Positions 34,538 through 43,653 of a stretch of 64,000 nucleotides of DNA are shown one piece after another. Numbering within the stretch: the stretch's first letter is position 1; every line of letters begins with the position of its first letter. The notes beneath the pieces are model-generated. The model was not told the DNA's origin. It made no database searches and saw only the letters and a list, made by a program, of their open reading frames with translations. Source of the DNA: Algoriphagus yeomjeoni (GTDB lineage Bacteria; Bacteroidota; Bacteroidia; Cytophagales; Cyclobacteriaceae); assembly GCF_003259505.1 (NCBI RefSeq), contig NZ_QLLK01000011.1, positions 62,001 through 126,000 of the forward strand, read 5' to 3'. The position numbers and the translations under genes were made by a program.

Positions 34538-35944
34538 ATGAAGCGTATATTATTAGTAGAAGATGATCTGACTTATTCCAGGATCGTCAAGACCTTTTTG
34601 GAGAAAAATGGATTCATCATTCAGACTGCTGTCAAAGTCAAGGAAGCCCAGCAATTATTTAGCAACTCTAAGTTTGATTTGATCATTGCCGACTTCAGAT
34701 TACCGGACGGCACCGGCATGGAATTGCTGCAATGGTCCAAAAGCAATTATCCTCAAACCCAGGTGATCCTGATCACTCACTATTCCGATATACGAATTGC
34801 AATTAAAGCGATGAAACTGGGAGCCTTCGAGTACATTACCAAGCCGATCAATCCTGATGAGCTTTTGGCAACTGTAAAGGAATCTCTTTCCGCCAAAATA
34901 CCTGACCCTATTTCTTCGGACACCATAACAGCTCCCTTAAGTTCATCAGCCAAAAACAAGGTGAACAGTAGCTATGTTGTTGGCAGTTCTGCTGAGGCAG
35001 AAAAACTTGAAAAGCATATCCAACTAGTCGCACCAACAGACTTGAGCGTACTGGTACTAGGGGAAACGGGAACAGGAAAGGAATTTATTTCAAGAAGAAT
35101 TCATGATTTCTCTACCAGAAAAGATGGGGCTTTCATTGCAATTGACTGCGGGGCTTTGCCCAAAGAACTAGCTGGTAGTGAACTTTTTGGCCATGTAAAG
35201 GGTGCCTTTACGGGAGCTTTAGAAAACAAAACGGGGCATTTCGAGATGGCCAATGGTGGCACCATCTTCCTTGACGAAATCGGAAACCTTAGCTATGAGG
35301 TACAAATCCAATTACTGAGAGCGATTCAAGAAAGAACAATCCGGAAAATCGGAGGCAATAAAGAAATTCAGATAGATGTACGAATTATTGCTGCCACCAA
35401 TGACAACCTGATATTGCAGGCTGGAGATGGACATTTCCGTGAGGATCTGTACCACAGACTCAATGAATTTACCCTCAGTGCCATCCCTCTCCGCAGTAAA
35501 AAAGAAGATTTAGAAGATTTCGCAGATCAATTCTTAGAAGAAAGTAATGAGCGGCTAGGCAAAAATGTCAAGGGATTTTCTCCGGAAGTTTGGGAGATTT
35601 TCCTTGGGTATGACTGGCCAGGCAACTTACGGGAATTGCGAAATATCATCAAACGGGCGGTTCTTTTGACTTCAGGATCTCATGTAGAGAAAGAATCCTT
35701 GCCTGCAGACTTATATGAGCCATCTATCAGTTTGGTTGGGTCAAACGGAAGCTATTCCTCAATAACAAGCAAAACTGACATGCTTTCTCCGAAGGATTAC
35801 AAATCCCAGTGGATAGAGCAGGAGAAGGAATTGATTCAAAAAGTACTGATGGACACCAAGTTTAACAAGTCCAAAACTGCCCGGATTTTAAATATGGATC
35901 GTAAGACCCTTTATAGCAAAATGGAAAAATACGGATTGGATTAA
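34538..35944 (+). CDS. Sigma-54-dependent response regulator (NtrC family)
   Basis: A 468-residue regulator with three parts: a receiver domain (1-115; phospho-acceptor Asp52 in IIADFRLPDG, Lys102 in TKPINP), an AAA+ sigma-54 activation domain (about 145-380; Walker A GETGTGKE 175-182, GAFTGA loop 222-227, which contacts sigma-54), and a C-terminal Fis-type helix-turn-helix (about 440-466; KSKTARILNMDRKTLYSKM). It sits directly behind a sigma-54 promoter and a small exported gene. Its 3' end overlaps by four bases the end of a convergent hybrid kinase gene, its likely signalling partner. Confidence 0.95.
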   Translation: MKRILLVEDDLTYSRIVKTFLEKNGFIIQTAVKVKEAQQLFSNSKFDLIIADFRLPDGTGMELLQWSKSNYPQTQVILITHYSDIRIAIKAMKLGAFEYITKPINPDELLATVKESLSAKIPDPISSDTITAPLSSSAKNKVNSSYVVGSSAEAEKLEKHIQLVAPTDLSVLVLGETGTGKEFISRRIHDFSTRKDGAFIAIDCGALPKELAGSELFGHVKGAFTGALENKTGHFEMANGGTIFLDEIGNLSYEVQIQLLRAIQERTIRKIGGNKEIQIDVRIIAATNDNLILQAGDGHFREDLYHRLNEFTLSAIPLRSKKEDLEDFADQFLEESNERLGKNVKGFSPEVWEIFLGYDWPGNLRELRNIIKRAVLLTSGSHVEKESLPADLYEPSISLVGSNGSYSSITSKTDMLSPKDYKSQWIEQEKELIQKVLMDTKFNKSKTARILNMDRKTLYSKMEKYGLD

Positions 35945-38469
35945 CTAGGTAAATCCGCTGTTTTTTCAATGGTCTCGGAAAGCGCTGATAGCAGGATATT
36001 AATTTCTTCATCCAGCTGATTTAGGGTATCACCGAGACCATTTTTGTTTCCTATTTTCAAACTGTTCTCCACCTTTCTGGCAGTATGGCCTGCAGTACTT
36101 TTTATCTGACCAAGGCGGCTCCCCAACTGATGGCAGATCTCTAAAATCTGATCATAATCATCTTTCAATCGAGCCTTTTTCAATTTGTTGAGATCCTTTT
36201 TAGTCTCTACAACTAATTCACGCACAATATCTTGGAGCAATAACTCATCGCCCATACAGAACCTGGCTAAATCTTTTAATTGAAAAAGGCTATTATCCGA
36301 CTCGCTGATTTTATGACTTAAAGGAGAGTTTTTCACAACGTGATCTGGAAAAAACTTGCCTAAACATTCGATCAATACTCGCTCCTGGAAGGGCTTGAAA
36401 ATAATCTCAGAAAAGCCGCTTTCCATCATTTTATCGCGCTCCTCCACAAAGACATTCGCAGTCATCGCGAGGATAGGAATTTCTTTATACTTTTCGATAG
36501 ATCGAAGTTTTGCCACCACATCAAATCCTGAAAATTCAGGCATTTGAATATCCAAAATCGCCAAATCAAAATCGACTGCAACAAACTCATCACGGAAATT
36601 CACTCCACCAGGATATGCGATAATCGAAGCTCCAAAGTAACTTAGGATAGTCTCCAAATACCTTATCCCCACCTTATCGTCATCTACCAGAAGAATCTTC
36701 AGCCCAGAAAGATCGATGGTTGCAATTTCATCTGGGTTAAACTCCGCTCGTTGAGCTTCTGTAGCTACCATAGGTAAACTCACCAACATATCAGTCCCTT
36801 CACCCTCCACACTTTTGGCGGTCATCTCTCCTCCCATCAGATATACCAAGCGCTGAACTATGGCCAATCCGAGTCCTGTTCCACCATATTTTCGGGAGAT
36901 CGAGGTATCCGCTTGGTCAAATTCCATAAACACCTTCTCAAGTACAGCTGGAGACATTCCAATACCCGTGTCCTTAATCTCCACAGTCAGTACATTTTTT
37001 ACCCACCCCACATTTACACAGATCGAGCCTTCCGAAGTGAATTTAAAGGCATTGCTCAGCAGGTTATTCAGTATTTGCTTCAGTCGAAGCTGATCACCAA
37101 TCAGCCATTTATCTTCTGGCAGATCCAAAGTCCATTCAAAATCAACTTTCTTTTCCCCAGCCTGCAATTCAAAGAAACTTTGCAAGGAAGAGAAGAGTGA
37201 TTCTGGATCAAATGGATGAGCTTCCAGCTTCAACTTGCCTGCTTCCAGCTTTGAAAAGTCGAGTACCTCATCGACGATTTCCATTAACGTATCCGAGGCA
37301 AAACCAATCATTCGGAGGTGTGATTGCTGACTAGAGTTTAGTTCTGATTTTTCCAAAACAGATCTGTACCCCTGTATGACATGCAGAGGATTTCTAATCT
37401 CATGACTCATATTCGCCAAAAACTCCTGCTTTGATCTAGCCAATTGCTCTGATTTCTGCCGGGAGATTTCTAGATTCTCCTGATACTTCCTGGTCACTTG
37501 GATCTCCTTCAAAATCGAATAAACCATAACCGCCGCGCCTATCACTGCCAAAACTACGATCAAGATCAGGAAATAGGTCATGTCATAGGTGAGCTGATAG
37601 GCAGAATCGTTTTGGCGATCTGATTTCTCGATTGCTCGCTGCTGTAGCGTACTTACCAAACTTTGAATCGTGTTGATTATTTTACTTTGGCTGGCGGAAA
37701 TATCAGATTCCATTTTTGCCAGTTTCTGCCGCTGAAATGATTCCTCCCGATTGACCCTGTTGATCACTCCTTTGATGCTGTAAAGAACACTATCTAGAGT
37801 TTGCCCTTCAGGCATATTGGAATCTTTGAAGTTTTGCTTTTGTAAATCACGTAGGAAGGCAATGGATTTATCGTCCTCTGTGGCAATGATGGTCTTCTGC
37901 TGAACTTTGCCCGTCTTTGCCTCTTGGCGAGAAGATATCTCTTCCTCCAGCTCATTGAACAAAGAGGCTTTTGGATTGATCTTTTCTATGGGTTTTTGCT
38001 CCAGACTCGCCGCTCGCCTTCTGATTCCCAACTCTACTTTGTTCAGGGCTTCTTGGGTGAAATTTCTATTTGCCAAACTTGTCTTCACCTCATACAGGTT
38101 GACATAACCCAGAATAAGGGTATCCAGATTAGTTTTTACGCTTTGTATATAGCTATTTTCTAAGGAGTCTTCAGCCAATAAGGCTAATTCCTGAAGCTTA
38201 AGCTTGAGCGAAATCACACTTGAATCCTGAACCCTAAAGTCCTGATCAACTGTAGAATGATCCATTTGGGTGATTTGGATAATCTCAGATTGGAGATTAT
38301 TAAGCAGGTTCTGTTTTTGATTGGGCTCGGCAAGCTCCTTCATGGTTTCAAGGAGCCTATTCTGAGTATAATACGTCAACCCTGCCATTCCAATCAGGAA
38401 AATAGCGGCTATGAAAAAGCCAGTAACGACTTTCCCAGCAGTATTGGAACTAGGGGATTTCTTATTCAT
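35941..38469 (-). CDS. Hybrid sensor histidine kinase with REC and Hpt domains
   Basis: An 842-residue multi-domain kinase. Order: transmembrane helix (about 15-35), long helical periplasmic sensor (to about 300), second transmembrane helix (TYFLILIVVLAVIGAAVMV), coiled linker, HisKA with EFLANMSHEIRNPLH, an HATPase (FKFTSEGS, DTGIGM, GTGLGLAIV), a receiver domain (ILLVDDDKVG, LAILDIQMPEFSG) and an Hpt domain at the end (LEICHQLGSRLGQI). It allows a four-step phosphorelay, which could end on the NtrC-type regulator that is convergent and overlaps by four bases. The ATG at 38469 is preferred to GTG at 38478. Confidence 0.93.
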   Translation of the reverse strand: MNKKSPSSNTAGKVVTGFFIAAIFLIGMAGLTYYTQNRLLETMKELAEPNQKQNLLNNLQSEIIQITQMDHSTVDQDFRVQDSSVISLKLKLQELALLAEDSLENSYIQSVKTNLDTLILGYVNLYEVKTSLANRNFTQEALNKVELGIRRRAASLEQKPIEKINPKASLFNELEEEISSRQEAKTGKVQQKTIIATEDDKSIAFLRDLQKQNFKDSNMPEGQTLDSVLYSIKGVINRVNREESFQRQKLAKMESDISASQSKIINTIQSLVSTLQQRAIEKSDRQNDSAYQLTYDMTYFLILIVVLAVIGAAVMVYSILKEIQVTRKYQENLEISRQKSEQLARSKQEFLANMSHEIRNPLHVIQGYRSVLEKSELNSSQQSHLRMIGFASDTLMEIVDEVLDFSKLEAGKLKLEAHPFDPESLFSSLQSFFELQAGEKKVDFEWTLDLPEDKWLIGDQLRLKQILNNLLSNAFKFTSEGSICVNVGWVKNVLTVEIKDTGIGMSPAVLEKVFMEFDQADTSISRKYGGTGLGLAIVQRLVYLMGGEMTAKSVEGEGTDMLVSLPMVATEAQRAEFNPDEIATIDLSGLKILLVDDDKVGIRYLETILSYFGASIIAYPGGVNFRDEFVAVDFDLAILDIQMPEFSGFDVVAKLRSIEKYKEIPILAMTANVFVEERDKMMESGFSEIIFKPFQERVLIECLGKFFPDHVVKNSPLSHKISESDNSLFQLKDLARFCMGDELLLQDIVRELVVETKKDLNKLKKARLKDDYDQILEICHQLGSRLGQIKSTAGHTARKVENSLKIGNKNGLGDTLNQLDEEINILLSALSETIEKTADLPS

Positions 38470-38514
38470 TAAAAACACTTTACCCCATGAACCAATAATT
38501 ATTCCAATTGGGGA

Positions 38515-39057
38515 TTAAAATTTTAAGATTGTGTAGCCTTTTGGAGCATAAGTAGTCACTGTAGTCATAGCTGATAAGGCTACATTCACCCCTTCATATA
38601 AATCAGATTTTTGCAGATTTCTGGCTCGCAGCGACTGTCCACAAACCAATATTTCCGCCCCTGCCTCTTCCAAAGCTTTGAACACCGGAATATTCGGATT
38701 ATCAGAATTATACCGCTTCTGATATGCTTCATTATTCATAACGGTGGCGATAGCACCTCCGTGAATCACAACTTTTACATGCATGCGATCCTGCGTAACA
38801 CCCGCAAGGCCATGAAGATTCATCATCCTGGCAATATTGTCCACCCATCGACTTATTTTGGCATTATCGTCTGCTCCGGTAGTCATATCGATTAGGATGT
38901 AATAATCTAAACTTCCATCTGGCCTTTCGGTTGCCTCAGGAACTTCATAGATCCCACCAAATCCCTTCACTAACGGGAATTGCGCTTCTTGAGCAAATGA
39001 AAACTGAGTAGCAAAAAAAGCAAAGCAGAAGAAAGCCGAAGCGAATAATCGAGTCAT
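38515..39057 (-). CDS. Exported DsrE-family protein
   Basis: A 180-residue protein with a signal peptide from the ATG at 39057 (MTRLFASAFFCFAFFATQFSFAQ) and a DsrE/DsrF-like fold: DYYILIDMTTGADDNAKIS, MMNLHG, VKVVIHGGAIATVMN, FKALEEAGAEILVCGQSLRARN with the conserved cysteine, then VALSAMTTVTTYAPKGYTILKF. DsrE-type proteins take part in sulfur relay or persulfide handling; a periplasmic version is of unknown role. The 26 codons upstream of the ATG are not conserved-looking and are excluded. Confidence 0.82.
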   Translation of the reverse strand: MTRLFASAFFCFAFFATQFSFAQEAQFPLVKGFGGIYEVPEATERPDGSLDYYILIDMTTGADDNAKISRWVDNIARMMNLHGLAGVTQDRMHVKVVIHGGAIATVMNNEAYQKRYNSDNPNIPVFKALEEAGAEILVCGQSLRARNLQKSDLYEGVNVALSAMTTVTTYAPKGYTILKF

Positions 39058-39135
39058 AGATGTATTATTAGGCTGAAAATGTAGGAAAAATATTGGGGAG
39101 GAGAGATGCCGATGGTGGAAAAAAGTCAATTTCAA

Positions 39136-39383
39136 ACCGTTCTTTTATCACGATCAGTAATGAAAAAATCCATTACGATTTGTGAAAATAAAAAACGAGG
39201 CGCTAGAGCATTCAACCAAGTCCAGCTTCTGGAGAAGCAGGACAACTTTCACTCTGAGCCCTCTGCGTCAAACTCCGCGTCCACTGCGGTTAAAAAAAGA
39301 CCTTCGAGGTTCGAAAAAACCTCAAAGCTCATCAGAAACCTCGTATCCCGATAGCCACCGGGACGTACTTCCCAAATCGTCAA
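39136..39383. other. Repeat-rich gap before tRNA-Leu
   Basis: No gene is credible here. The region contains a 29-base hairpin repeat copied at 47581-47609 (see separate entry), a CCCTCTGCGTCAAACTCCG stretch ending in GCGGTTAAAAAAAG, and CTTCGAGGTTCGAAAAAACC, a small hairpin. It looks like a mosaic of dispersed intergenic repeats. Confidence 0.6.
39218..39246. repeat. Dispersed hairpin repeat, copy 1
   Basis: This 29-base segment is identical to 47581-47609. It folds as GTCC-A-GCTTCT-GG-AGAAGC-A-GGAC, a ten-pair hairpin with one A-A mismatch and a two-base apical loop. Both copies are followed within about 30 bases by CCCTCTGCG and end in a GTTAAAAAAA-like tract. Confidence 0.85.
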
Positions 39384-39420
39384 TAAAAAAAGCCTCAACC
39401 GAATAAACGATCAAGGCTTT
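39384..39420 (-). terminator. Terminator downstream of tRNA-Leu
   Basis: On the minus strand AAAGCCTTGATC and GGTTGAGGCTTT pair with a few wobbles, followed by a T-run (plus-strand A-run 39385-39392). It starts six bases past the tRNA end. Confidence 0.75.
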
Positions 39421-39425
39421 GATTG

Positions 39426-39509
39426 TGCGCACGAGAAGATTCGAACTTCCACACTACTTAAAGCACCAGCCCCTCAAGCTGGCGTGTCTACCAGTTTCAC
39501 CACGTGCGC
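39426..39509 (-). tRNA. tRNA-Leu (anticodon GAG)
   Basis: An 84-base tRNA with a seven-pair acceptor stem (GCGCACG at 39509-39503 and CGTGCGC at 39433-39427), discriminator A, a D-arm with GTGAAACTGGTAGACAC, anticodon stem CCAGC/GCTGG around the loop TTGAGGG, a long type II variable arm (GCTTTAAGTAGTGT region), and a T-arm with GTTCGAATC. The anticodon GAG reads CUC and CUU leucine codons. The CCA end is not encoded. Confidence 0.96.
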
Positions 39510-39590
39510 GGTTAACAGTCTGCAAAAGTACCAGACTTGCCTATTCCATGCAAACCCGATGCTAACCTTTTACAGTTATTTTCTTGGGTA

Positions 39591-40472
39591 TTACCCGTAA
39601 ACTTTCTTCTCAGCCGCCAAAAGCGTATTATAAAGCAAGGAGGCAATCGTCATCGGCCCTACTCCACCTGGCACTGGAGTGATCGCTGAAGCTATTTCTG
39701 AAACTTCCTCAAACTTCACATCCCCTACCAATCTGAAACCTGACTTCTTGCTCGCATCTTCAATTCTGTGGATTCCCACATCGATTACCACAGCTCCTGG
39801 TTTCACCATGTCTTTGGTCACGAAATGAGGTTTGCCCAAAGCCACAATCAGGATATCAGCAGTTTTGGCGATTTCTTCCAAATTCTTGGTTCGGCTATGC
39901 GTCAAAGTAACAGTGGCATTTCCAGGATAGCCATTTCTAGCCATCAGAATACTCATGGGGCTTCCTACGATGTGTGATCTCCCGATCACCACGCAATGCT
40001 TACCTGAAGTTTCAATTTCATATCTCTTCAGAAGCTCTACAATTCCGTAAGGAGTTGCAGCTACGTAAGCTGGCCAATTGAGTGCCATACGACCAACGTT
40101 TGCAGGAGTAAACCCATCCACGTCTTTCTCAGGCTTGATCTTATCGGTCACTTTCTCGACAGAAATATGCTTTGGAAGAGGAAGCTGCACGATCAACCCA
40201 TCTATAGAAGGATTGCTATTGATATCTTCCACTACTCTCAACAATTCTTCTTCTGAGACATTGTCTTCCAGTCTTACCAAGGTAGATTCAAAACCACATT
40301 CTCCGCATGCCTTTACTTTTGCATTCACATAGGTCTGGCTAGCTCCATCACTTCCCACGAGTATCGCAGCGAGATGAGGGATTTTACCACCTTCCGCTTT
40401 TATTTCCGCTACACGGGTTGCGATTTCGGATTTGATTTCAGTGGATGTTTTTTTACCGTCGATTAAGATCAT
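39591..40472 (-). CDS. folD: Bifunctional methylenetetrahydrofolate dehydrogenase/cyclohydrolase
   Basis: A 293-residue FolD. It interconverts methylene-, methenyl- and formyl-tetrahydrofolate using [17 protein letters not shown] (with the catalytic lysine), [37 protein letters not shown] (nucleotide binding) and [17 protein letters not shown] are the classical motifs in order. The ATG at 40472 ([10 protein letters not shown]) is chosen because the upstream part of the frame is repeat sequence. The repeat-flanked four-helix-bundle gene lies just upstream. Confidence 0.96.
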   Translation of the reverse strand: MILIDGKKTSTEIKSEIATRVAEIKAEGGKIPHLAAILVGSDGASQTYVNAKVKACGECGFESTLVRLEDNVSEEELLRVVEDINSNPSIDGLIVQLPLPKHISVEKVTDKIKPEKDVDGFTPANVGRMALNWPAYVAATPYGIVELLKRYEIETSGKHCVVIGRSHIVGSPMSILMARNGYPGNATVTLTHSRTKNLEEIAKTADILIVALGKPHFVTKDMVKPGAVVIDVGIHRIEDASKKSGFRLVGDVKFEEVSEIASAITPVPGGVGPMTIASLLYNTLLAAEKKVYG

Positions 40473-40476
40473 TTGA

Positions 40477-40497
40477 TTTACGATTTTTGATTTACGA
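40477..40497. repeat. Left arm of inverted repeat flanking the four-helix-bundle gene
   Basis: This 21-base segment matches the reverse complement of 40988-41008 at 19 of 21 positions. Both are built from TTTACGATT-like units. The pair encloses the gene at 40561-40914 and the gap between folD and lepA. Confidence 0.75.
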
Positions 40498-40560
40498 TTT
40501 ACGGGGTCAATTGGAACTTCAATCCTGCTATTATACACCAACCGCAAATTATATTATGGA

Positions 40561-40914
40561 TTAAGAAGATCTTGATGTTTTTATACTGGCAACAACTATT
40601 GCAACTAGTTCATCTCCTTCTTTAATTAGTCTCTTGATCTCGGGTGATAATTCAAGATCAGTATTTATTTCGTCTATCACTTCAAGAAAGAACTGACTTT
40701 CATCTGCTTCTTCCTCTACTATTTTCAATTTATTAATAAAATCAGCTTTTGATTTAGCTCTGCAAACTGCTCGATAATTAGCAGCAACCGAACTAGAACT
40801 TCTTATTAACTGATTCACATAACTATTAAACTCTCTAGAATGAGGCAATTTTGAACACAATCTCCAAACATCAATAGCAAATTGCTTTGTCCTTCGGATC
40901 ATTTCATTTTTCAT
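40561..40914 (-). CDS. Four-helix-bundle protein (23S rRNA IVS / S23-like family)
   Basis: A 117-residue all-helical protein of the four-helix-bundle group first noticed in 23S rRNA intervening sequences. RTKQFAIDVWRLCSKLPHSREF (about 8-29), QLIRSSSSVAANYRAVCRAKS (about 35-55), FINKLKIVEEEADESQFFLEVI and the final helix EIKRLIKEGDELVAIVVASI show the four helices. The fold also appears in Avd accessory proteins of diversity-generating retroelements, but no reverse transcriptase is nearby. It sits between folD and lepA inside a 21-base inverted repeat. Its function is unknown. Confidence 0.9.
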   Translation of the reverse strand: MKNEMIRRTKQFAIDVWRLCSKLPHSREFNSYVNQLIRSSSSVAANYRAVCRAKSKADFINKLKIVEEEADESQFFLEVIDEINTDLELSPEIKRLIKEGDELVAIVVASIKTSRSS

Positions 40915-40987
40915 AATTACATCTTTTATATTCTATTAATATAAGAAAATGTAACTATGGAGAATGAGGTGCGAAGTGCTATAAATC

Positions 40988-41008
40988 TCGTAAATCCAAA
41001 ATCGTAAT
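40988..41008. repeat. Right arm of inverted repeat flanking the four-helix-bundle gene
   Basis: This is the partner of 40477-40497. It lies between the start of the four-helix-bundle gene and the stop of lepA, in a stretch of CGTAAATC-type repeats. Confidence 0.75.
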
Positions 41009-41019
41009 TCGTAAATACC

Positions 41020-42813
41020 TTAATCAAGCTTGAGTACAGCCATAAACGCCTCCTGAGGTACCTCGACGTTTCCGACTTGTCTCATTCGCTTTTTACCTTT
41101 CTTCTGCTTTTCTAGGAGCTTGCGCTTACGGGAAATATCACCACCGTAACACTTCGCCAATACGTTTTTACGCATTGCTTTCACTGTTTCTCTAGCGATG
41201 ATTTTCTGTCCGATAGCTGCCTGAATGGCAATTTCAAACATCTGACGAGGAACCAGTTCTTTGAGTTTCTCACAAAGTCTCCTTCCCCAATCGTAAGCTT
41301 TATCCCGGTGAACTACTGCTGACAAAGCATCGACTGGCTCGCCGTTTAGCATCACGTCAAGTCTCACCATATGCGAAACCTGGTAACCTTTCAACTCATA
41401 ATCCAACGAGGCATAACCTCTGGAAATGGTTTTTAATTTATCAAAGAAGTCAAAGACAATCTCTGCCAGCGGCATATCGAAAGTCAACTCCACTCGCTCA
41501 GCAGTCAGGTAAACCTGATTTTTAATCTGCCCACGTTTGTCCATGCAGAGCGTAATCACAGCGCCTACGTATTCGGAGGCAGTGATAATGGACGCTCGCA
41601 CATAAGGCTCCTCGATGTGCTTCATCCGAGTAGGATCAGGCATATCGGATGGGGCATTAATGAGTTGTACGGTATCGTTGGTCATGAGTGCTCTAAACTG
41701 AACCGAAGGCACAGTCGTGATCACAGTCATATCAAATTCTCGTTCCAAACGCTCCTGGATGATTTCCATATGAAGCATTCCCAGGAATCCGCAACGGAAT
41801 CCAAAGCCCAAAGCCATGGAAGTTTCAGGTTCCCAAACAAGTGAAGCATCGTTCAACTGAAGCTTCTCCATAGAATAGCGCAGTTCTTCGTAATCCGTAG
41901 TCTCTACAGGATAAATACCTGCAAACACCATTGGTTTTACGTTTTCAAAACCCTGAATAGCTTTATCGCAAGGTCTTTTGATGTGTGTGATGGTATCACC
42001 CACTTTGATTTCCTTGGCAACTTTTACCCCAGAGATCAGGTAACCTACGTTACCGGCGCTCATGGTTTGTTGAGGAATTTGGTTTAAACCCAAAATTCCG
42101 ATTTCATCTGCCTCGTATTCTTTTCCGGTATTGACAAATTTGATTTTGTCGCCTTTGCTGAACGTACCGTTGAAAATTCTAAAGATTACTTCCACTCCAC
42201 GGAATGGATTGTAAACCGAGTCAAAAATCATCGCTTGAAGCGGAGCTTCAGGATCGCCAGTTGGAGCAGGAATTCTTTTGACTACAGCCTTCAGAATATC
42301 GTCGACACCAATACCAGTTTTGCCGGAGGCCAAAATAATATCCTCTCTATCGCAACCTATTAAGTCAATCACCTCATCGGCAACAGCTTCAGGATCTGCT
42401 CCAGGAAGGTCAATTTTATTCAGTACGGGTATGATTTCAAGATCGTGACCTAGCGCCAAGTATAAATTGGAAATTGTCTGTGCTTCGATCCCTTGGGAAG
42501 CATCTACGATCAGCAAAGCACCTTCACAGGCAGCAATGGATCGGGAAACTTCATAGGAAAAATCCACGTGACCAGGGGTGTCAATCAGGTTAAGTGTATA
42601 AACTTCACCCTCATGAGTATATTTCATTTGGATCGCATGAGACTTGATCGTGATACCACGCTCGCGCTCCAGATCCATATTATCCAACAACTGATTCTGC
42701 ATGTCACGATCAGCGATCGTATCAGTTTCCTGCAGTAATCGATCCGCCAATGTACTCTTCCCATGATCAATGTGGGCGATGATACAGAAATTCCTTATTT
42801 TTTTCATATCCAT
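41020..42813 (-). CDS. lepA: Elongation factor 4 (LepA) translational GTPase
   Basis: A 597-residue LepA. The GTPase motifs are [15 protein letters not shown] (G1), RGITIKSH (G2), DTPGHVDF (G3), NKIDLPGA (G4) and ASGKTGIG (G5), followed by EF-G-like domains II, III and V ([20 protein letters not shown] is a marker) and the LepA-specific C-terminal domain with [21 protein letters not shown]. It acts on the ribosome during elongation. The start at 42813 (MDMKKI) or 42807 (MKKI) is equally possible. It is monocistronic. Confidence 0.97.
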   Translation of the reverse strand: MDMKKIRNFCIIAHIDHGKSTLADRLLQETDTIADRDMQNQLLDNMDLERERGITIKSHAIQMKYTHEGEVYTLNLIDTPGHVDFSYEVSRSIAACEGALLIVDASQGIEAQTISNLYLALGHDLEIIPVLNKIDLPGADPEAVADEVIDLIGCDREDIILASGKTGIGVDDILKAVVKRIPAPTGDPEAPLQAMIFDSVYNPFRGVEVIFRIFNGTFSKGDKIKFVNTGKEYEADEIGILGLNQIPQQTMSAGNVGYLISGVKVAKEIKVGDTITHIKRPCDKAIQGFENVKPMVFAGIYPVETTDYEELRYSMEKLQLNDASLVWEPETSMALGFGFRCGFLGMLHMEIIQERLEREFDMTVITTVPSVQFRALMTNDTVQLINAPSDMPDPTRMKHIEEPYVRASIITASEYVGAVITLCMDKRGQIKNQVYLTAERVELTFDMPLAEIVFDFFDKLKTISRGYASLDYELKGYQVSHMVRLDVMLNGEPVDALSAVVHRDKAYDWGRRLCEKLKELVPRQMFEIAIQAAIGQKIIARETVKAMRKNVLAKCYGGDISRKRKLLEKQKKGKKRMRQVGNVEVPQEAFMAVLKLD

Positions 42814-42925
42814 TTCGGGCGCAAAAATAGTAAATAACTAGGAGATAAGAGAATTTTCAAACTCAATGATCAAGTTTAACCTGCACATTCTGTGGTGCAA
42901 GGCTCATGACTTGTACCCAAACTTG

Positions 42926-43008
42926 CTGCAGTCTTCAGACTGCTTTTGAAATTCTCATCTTTGAACATTGAAACTAACCATTCTTACTTGGCAGTCTGAA
43001 GACTGCAG
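42926..43008. repeat. Palindromic 18-base element present as two inverted copies
   Basis: CTGCAGTCTTCAGACTGC (42926-42943) occurs again as its exact reverse complement at 42991-43008. Each copy is itself a hairpin (GCAGTC-TTCA-GACTGC). Weaker ACCCAAA homology extends the outer ends, and CAAGACT-GA-AGTCTTG follows at 43020-43035. The whole 265-base gap between lepA and the DUF4924 gene is filled by such elements. The core CTTCAGACTGC also occurs near 10630. Confidence 0.85.
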
Positions 43009-43078
43009 TTTTTTGGGTCCAAGACTGAAGTCTTGAACCAATAGTATGTGCTAAATTGCAGTTTCAAAAACCAGTCTC

Positions 43079-43618
43079 ATGCAATCAGTAGCCGAAAACA
43101 AGAAGTCAAACAACATCGCTGAATACATTATTTACATGTACCAAATGGAGGATTTGATCCGATCCTACCAGGGAAATAGGGGAGAAATCAAAACTTTTGT
43201 TGTTGAAAAATATCCGGTTTCGGATGAGGAAAAAGCAGAAATATCAGATTGGTATTTGGCATTGCTTGATAAAATGAAAGGTCAGAAAATTCTGGAAAAG
43301 GGGCATTTGGAGGAATTAAACACCTTGGTTTCTGAACTGGCACACATTCACTGGAATCTACTCAAATCCGATCCAACTTACTTTGAAGCTTATGGTAAAG
43401 CCAAGCCATTTATAATTGAGGCGGTGATGCAGGCTGAAGGACAAGATCTGGGAAATGAAATTCAAATCTGCCTGAATGGGGTTTACGGACTTTTGTTATG
43501 TCGACTTTTAGGCAAAAAAGTATCTGAAGAACAATTGAAATCCGCGGATGCTTATGGGGATATTCTCAGCACGCTGAGCTATCACTATAAAGTGAAGAAT
43601 ACGATATCGAAAAACTAA
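43079..43618 (+). CDS. DUF4924 family protein
   Basis: A 179-residue soluble, mostly helical protein. NNIAEYIIYMYQMEDLIRSY near the N-terminus (residues 11-30) and LAHIHWNLLKSDPTYFEAYGKA in the middle are the recognisable DUF4924 features, and a helical ICLNGVYGLLLCRLLGKKVSEEQ segment precedes the end. The family is limited to Bacteroidota and has no known function. It is divergent from lepA. The following endo/exonuclease/phosphatase gene begins within 30 bases. Confidence 0.8.
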   Translation: MQSVAENKKSNNIAEYIIYMYQMEDLIRSYQGNRGEIKTFVVEKYPVSDEEKAEISDWYLALLDKMKGQKILEKGHLEELNTLVSELAHIHWNLLKSDPTYFEAYGKAKPFIIEAVMQAEGQDLGNEIQICLNGVYGLLLCRLLGKKVSEEQLKSADAYGDILSTLSYHYKVKNTISKN

Positions 43619-43634
43619 ATTGGAAAATTGGAAG

Positions 43635-43653
43635 ATTGAAAAATTTGAAGATT
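43635..43653. repeat. Left arm of inverted repeat flanking the EEP-family gene
   Basis: ATTGAAAAATTTGAAGATT matches the reverse complement of 44357-44375 at 18 of 19 positions, including a perfect 14-base core. It overlaps the first codons of the EEP gene. Confidence 0.8.

Noticed and set aside
40561-40914. Diversity-generating retroelement accessory gene
   Set aside because: The four-helix-bundle fold is shared with Avd, but no reverse transcriptase, template repeat or variable repeat lies near.
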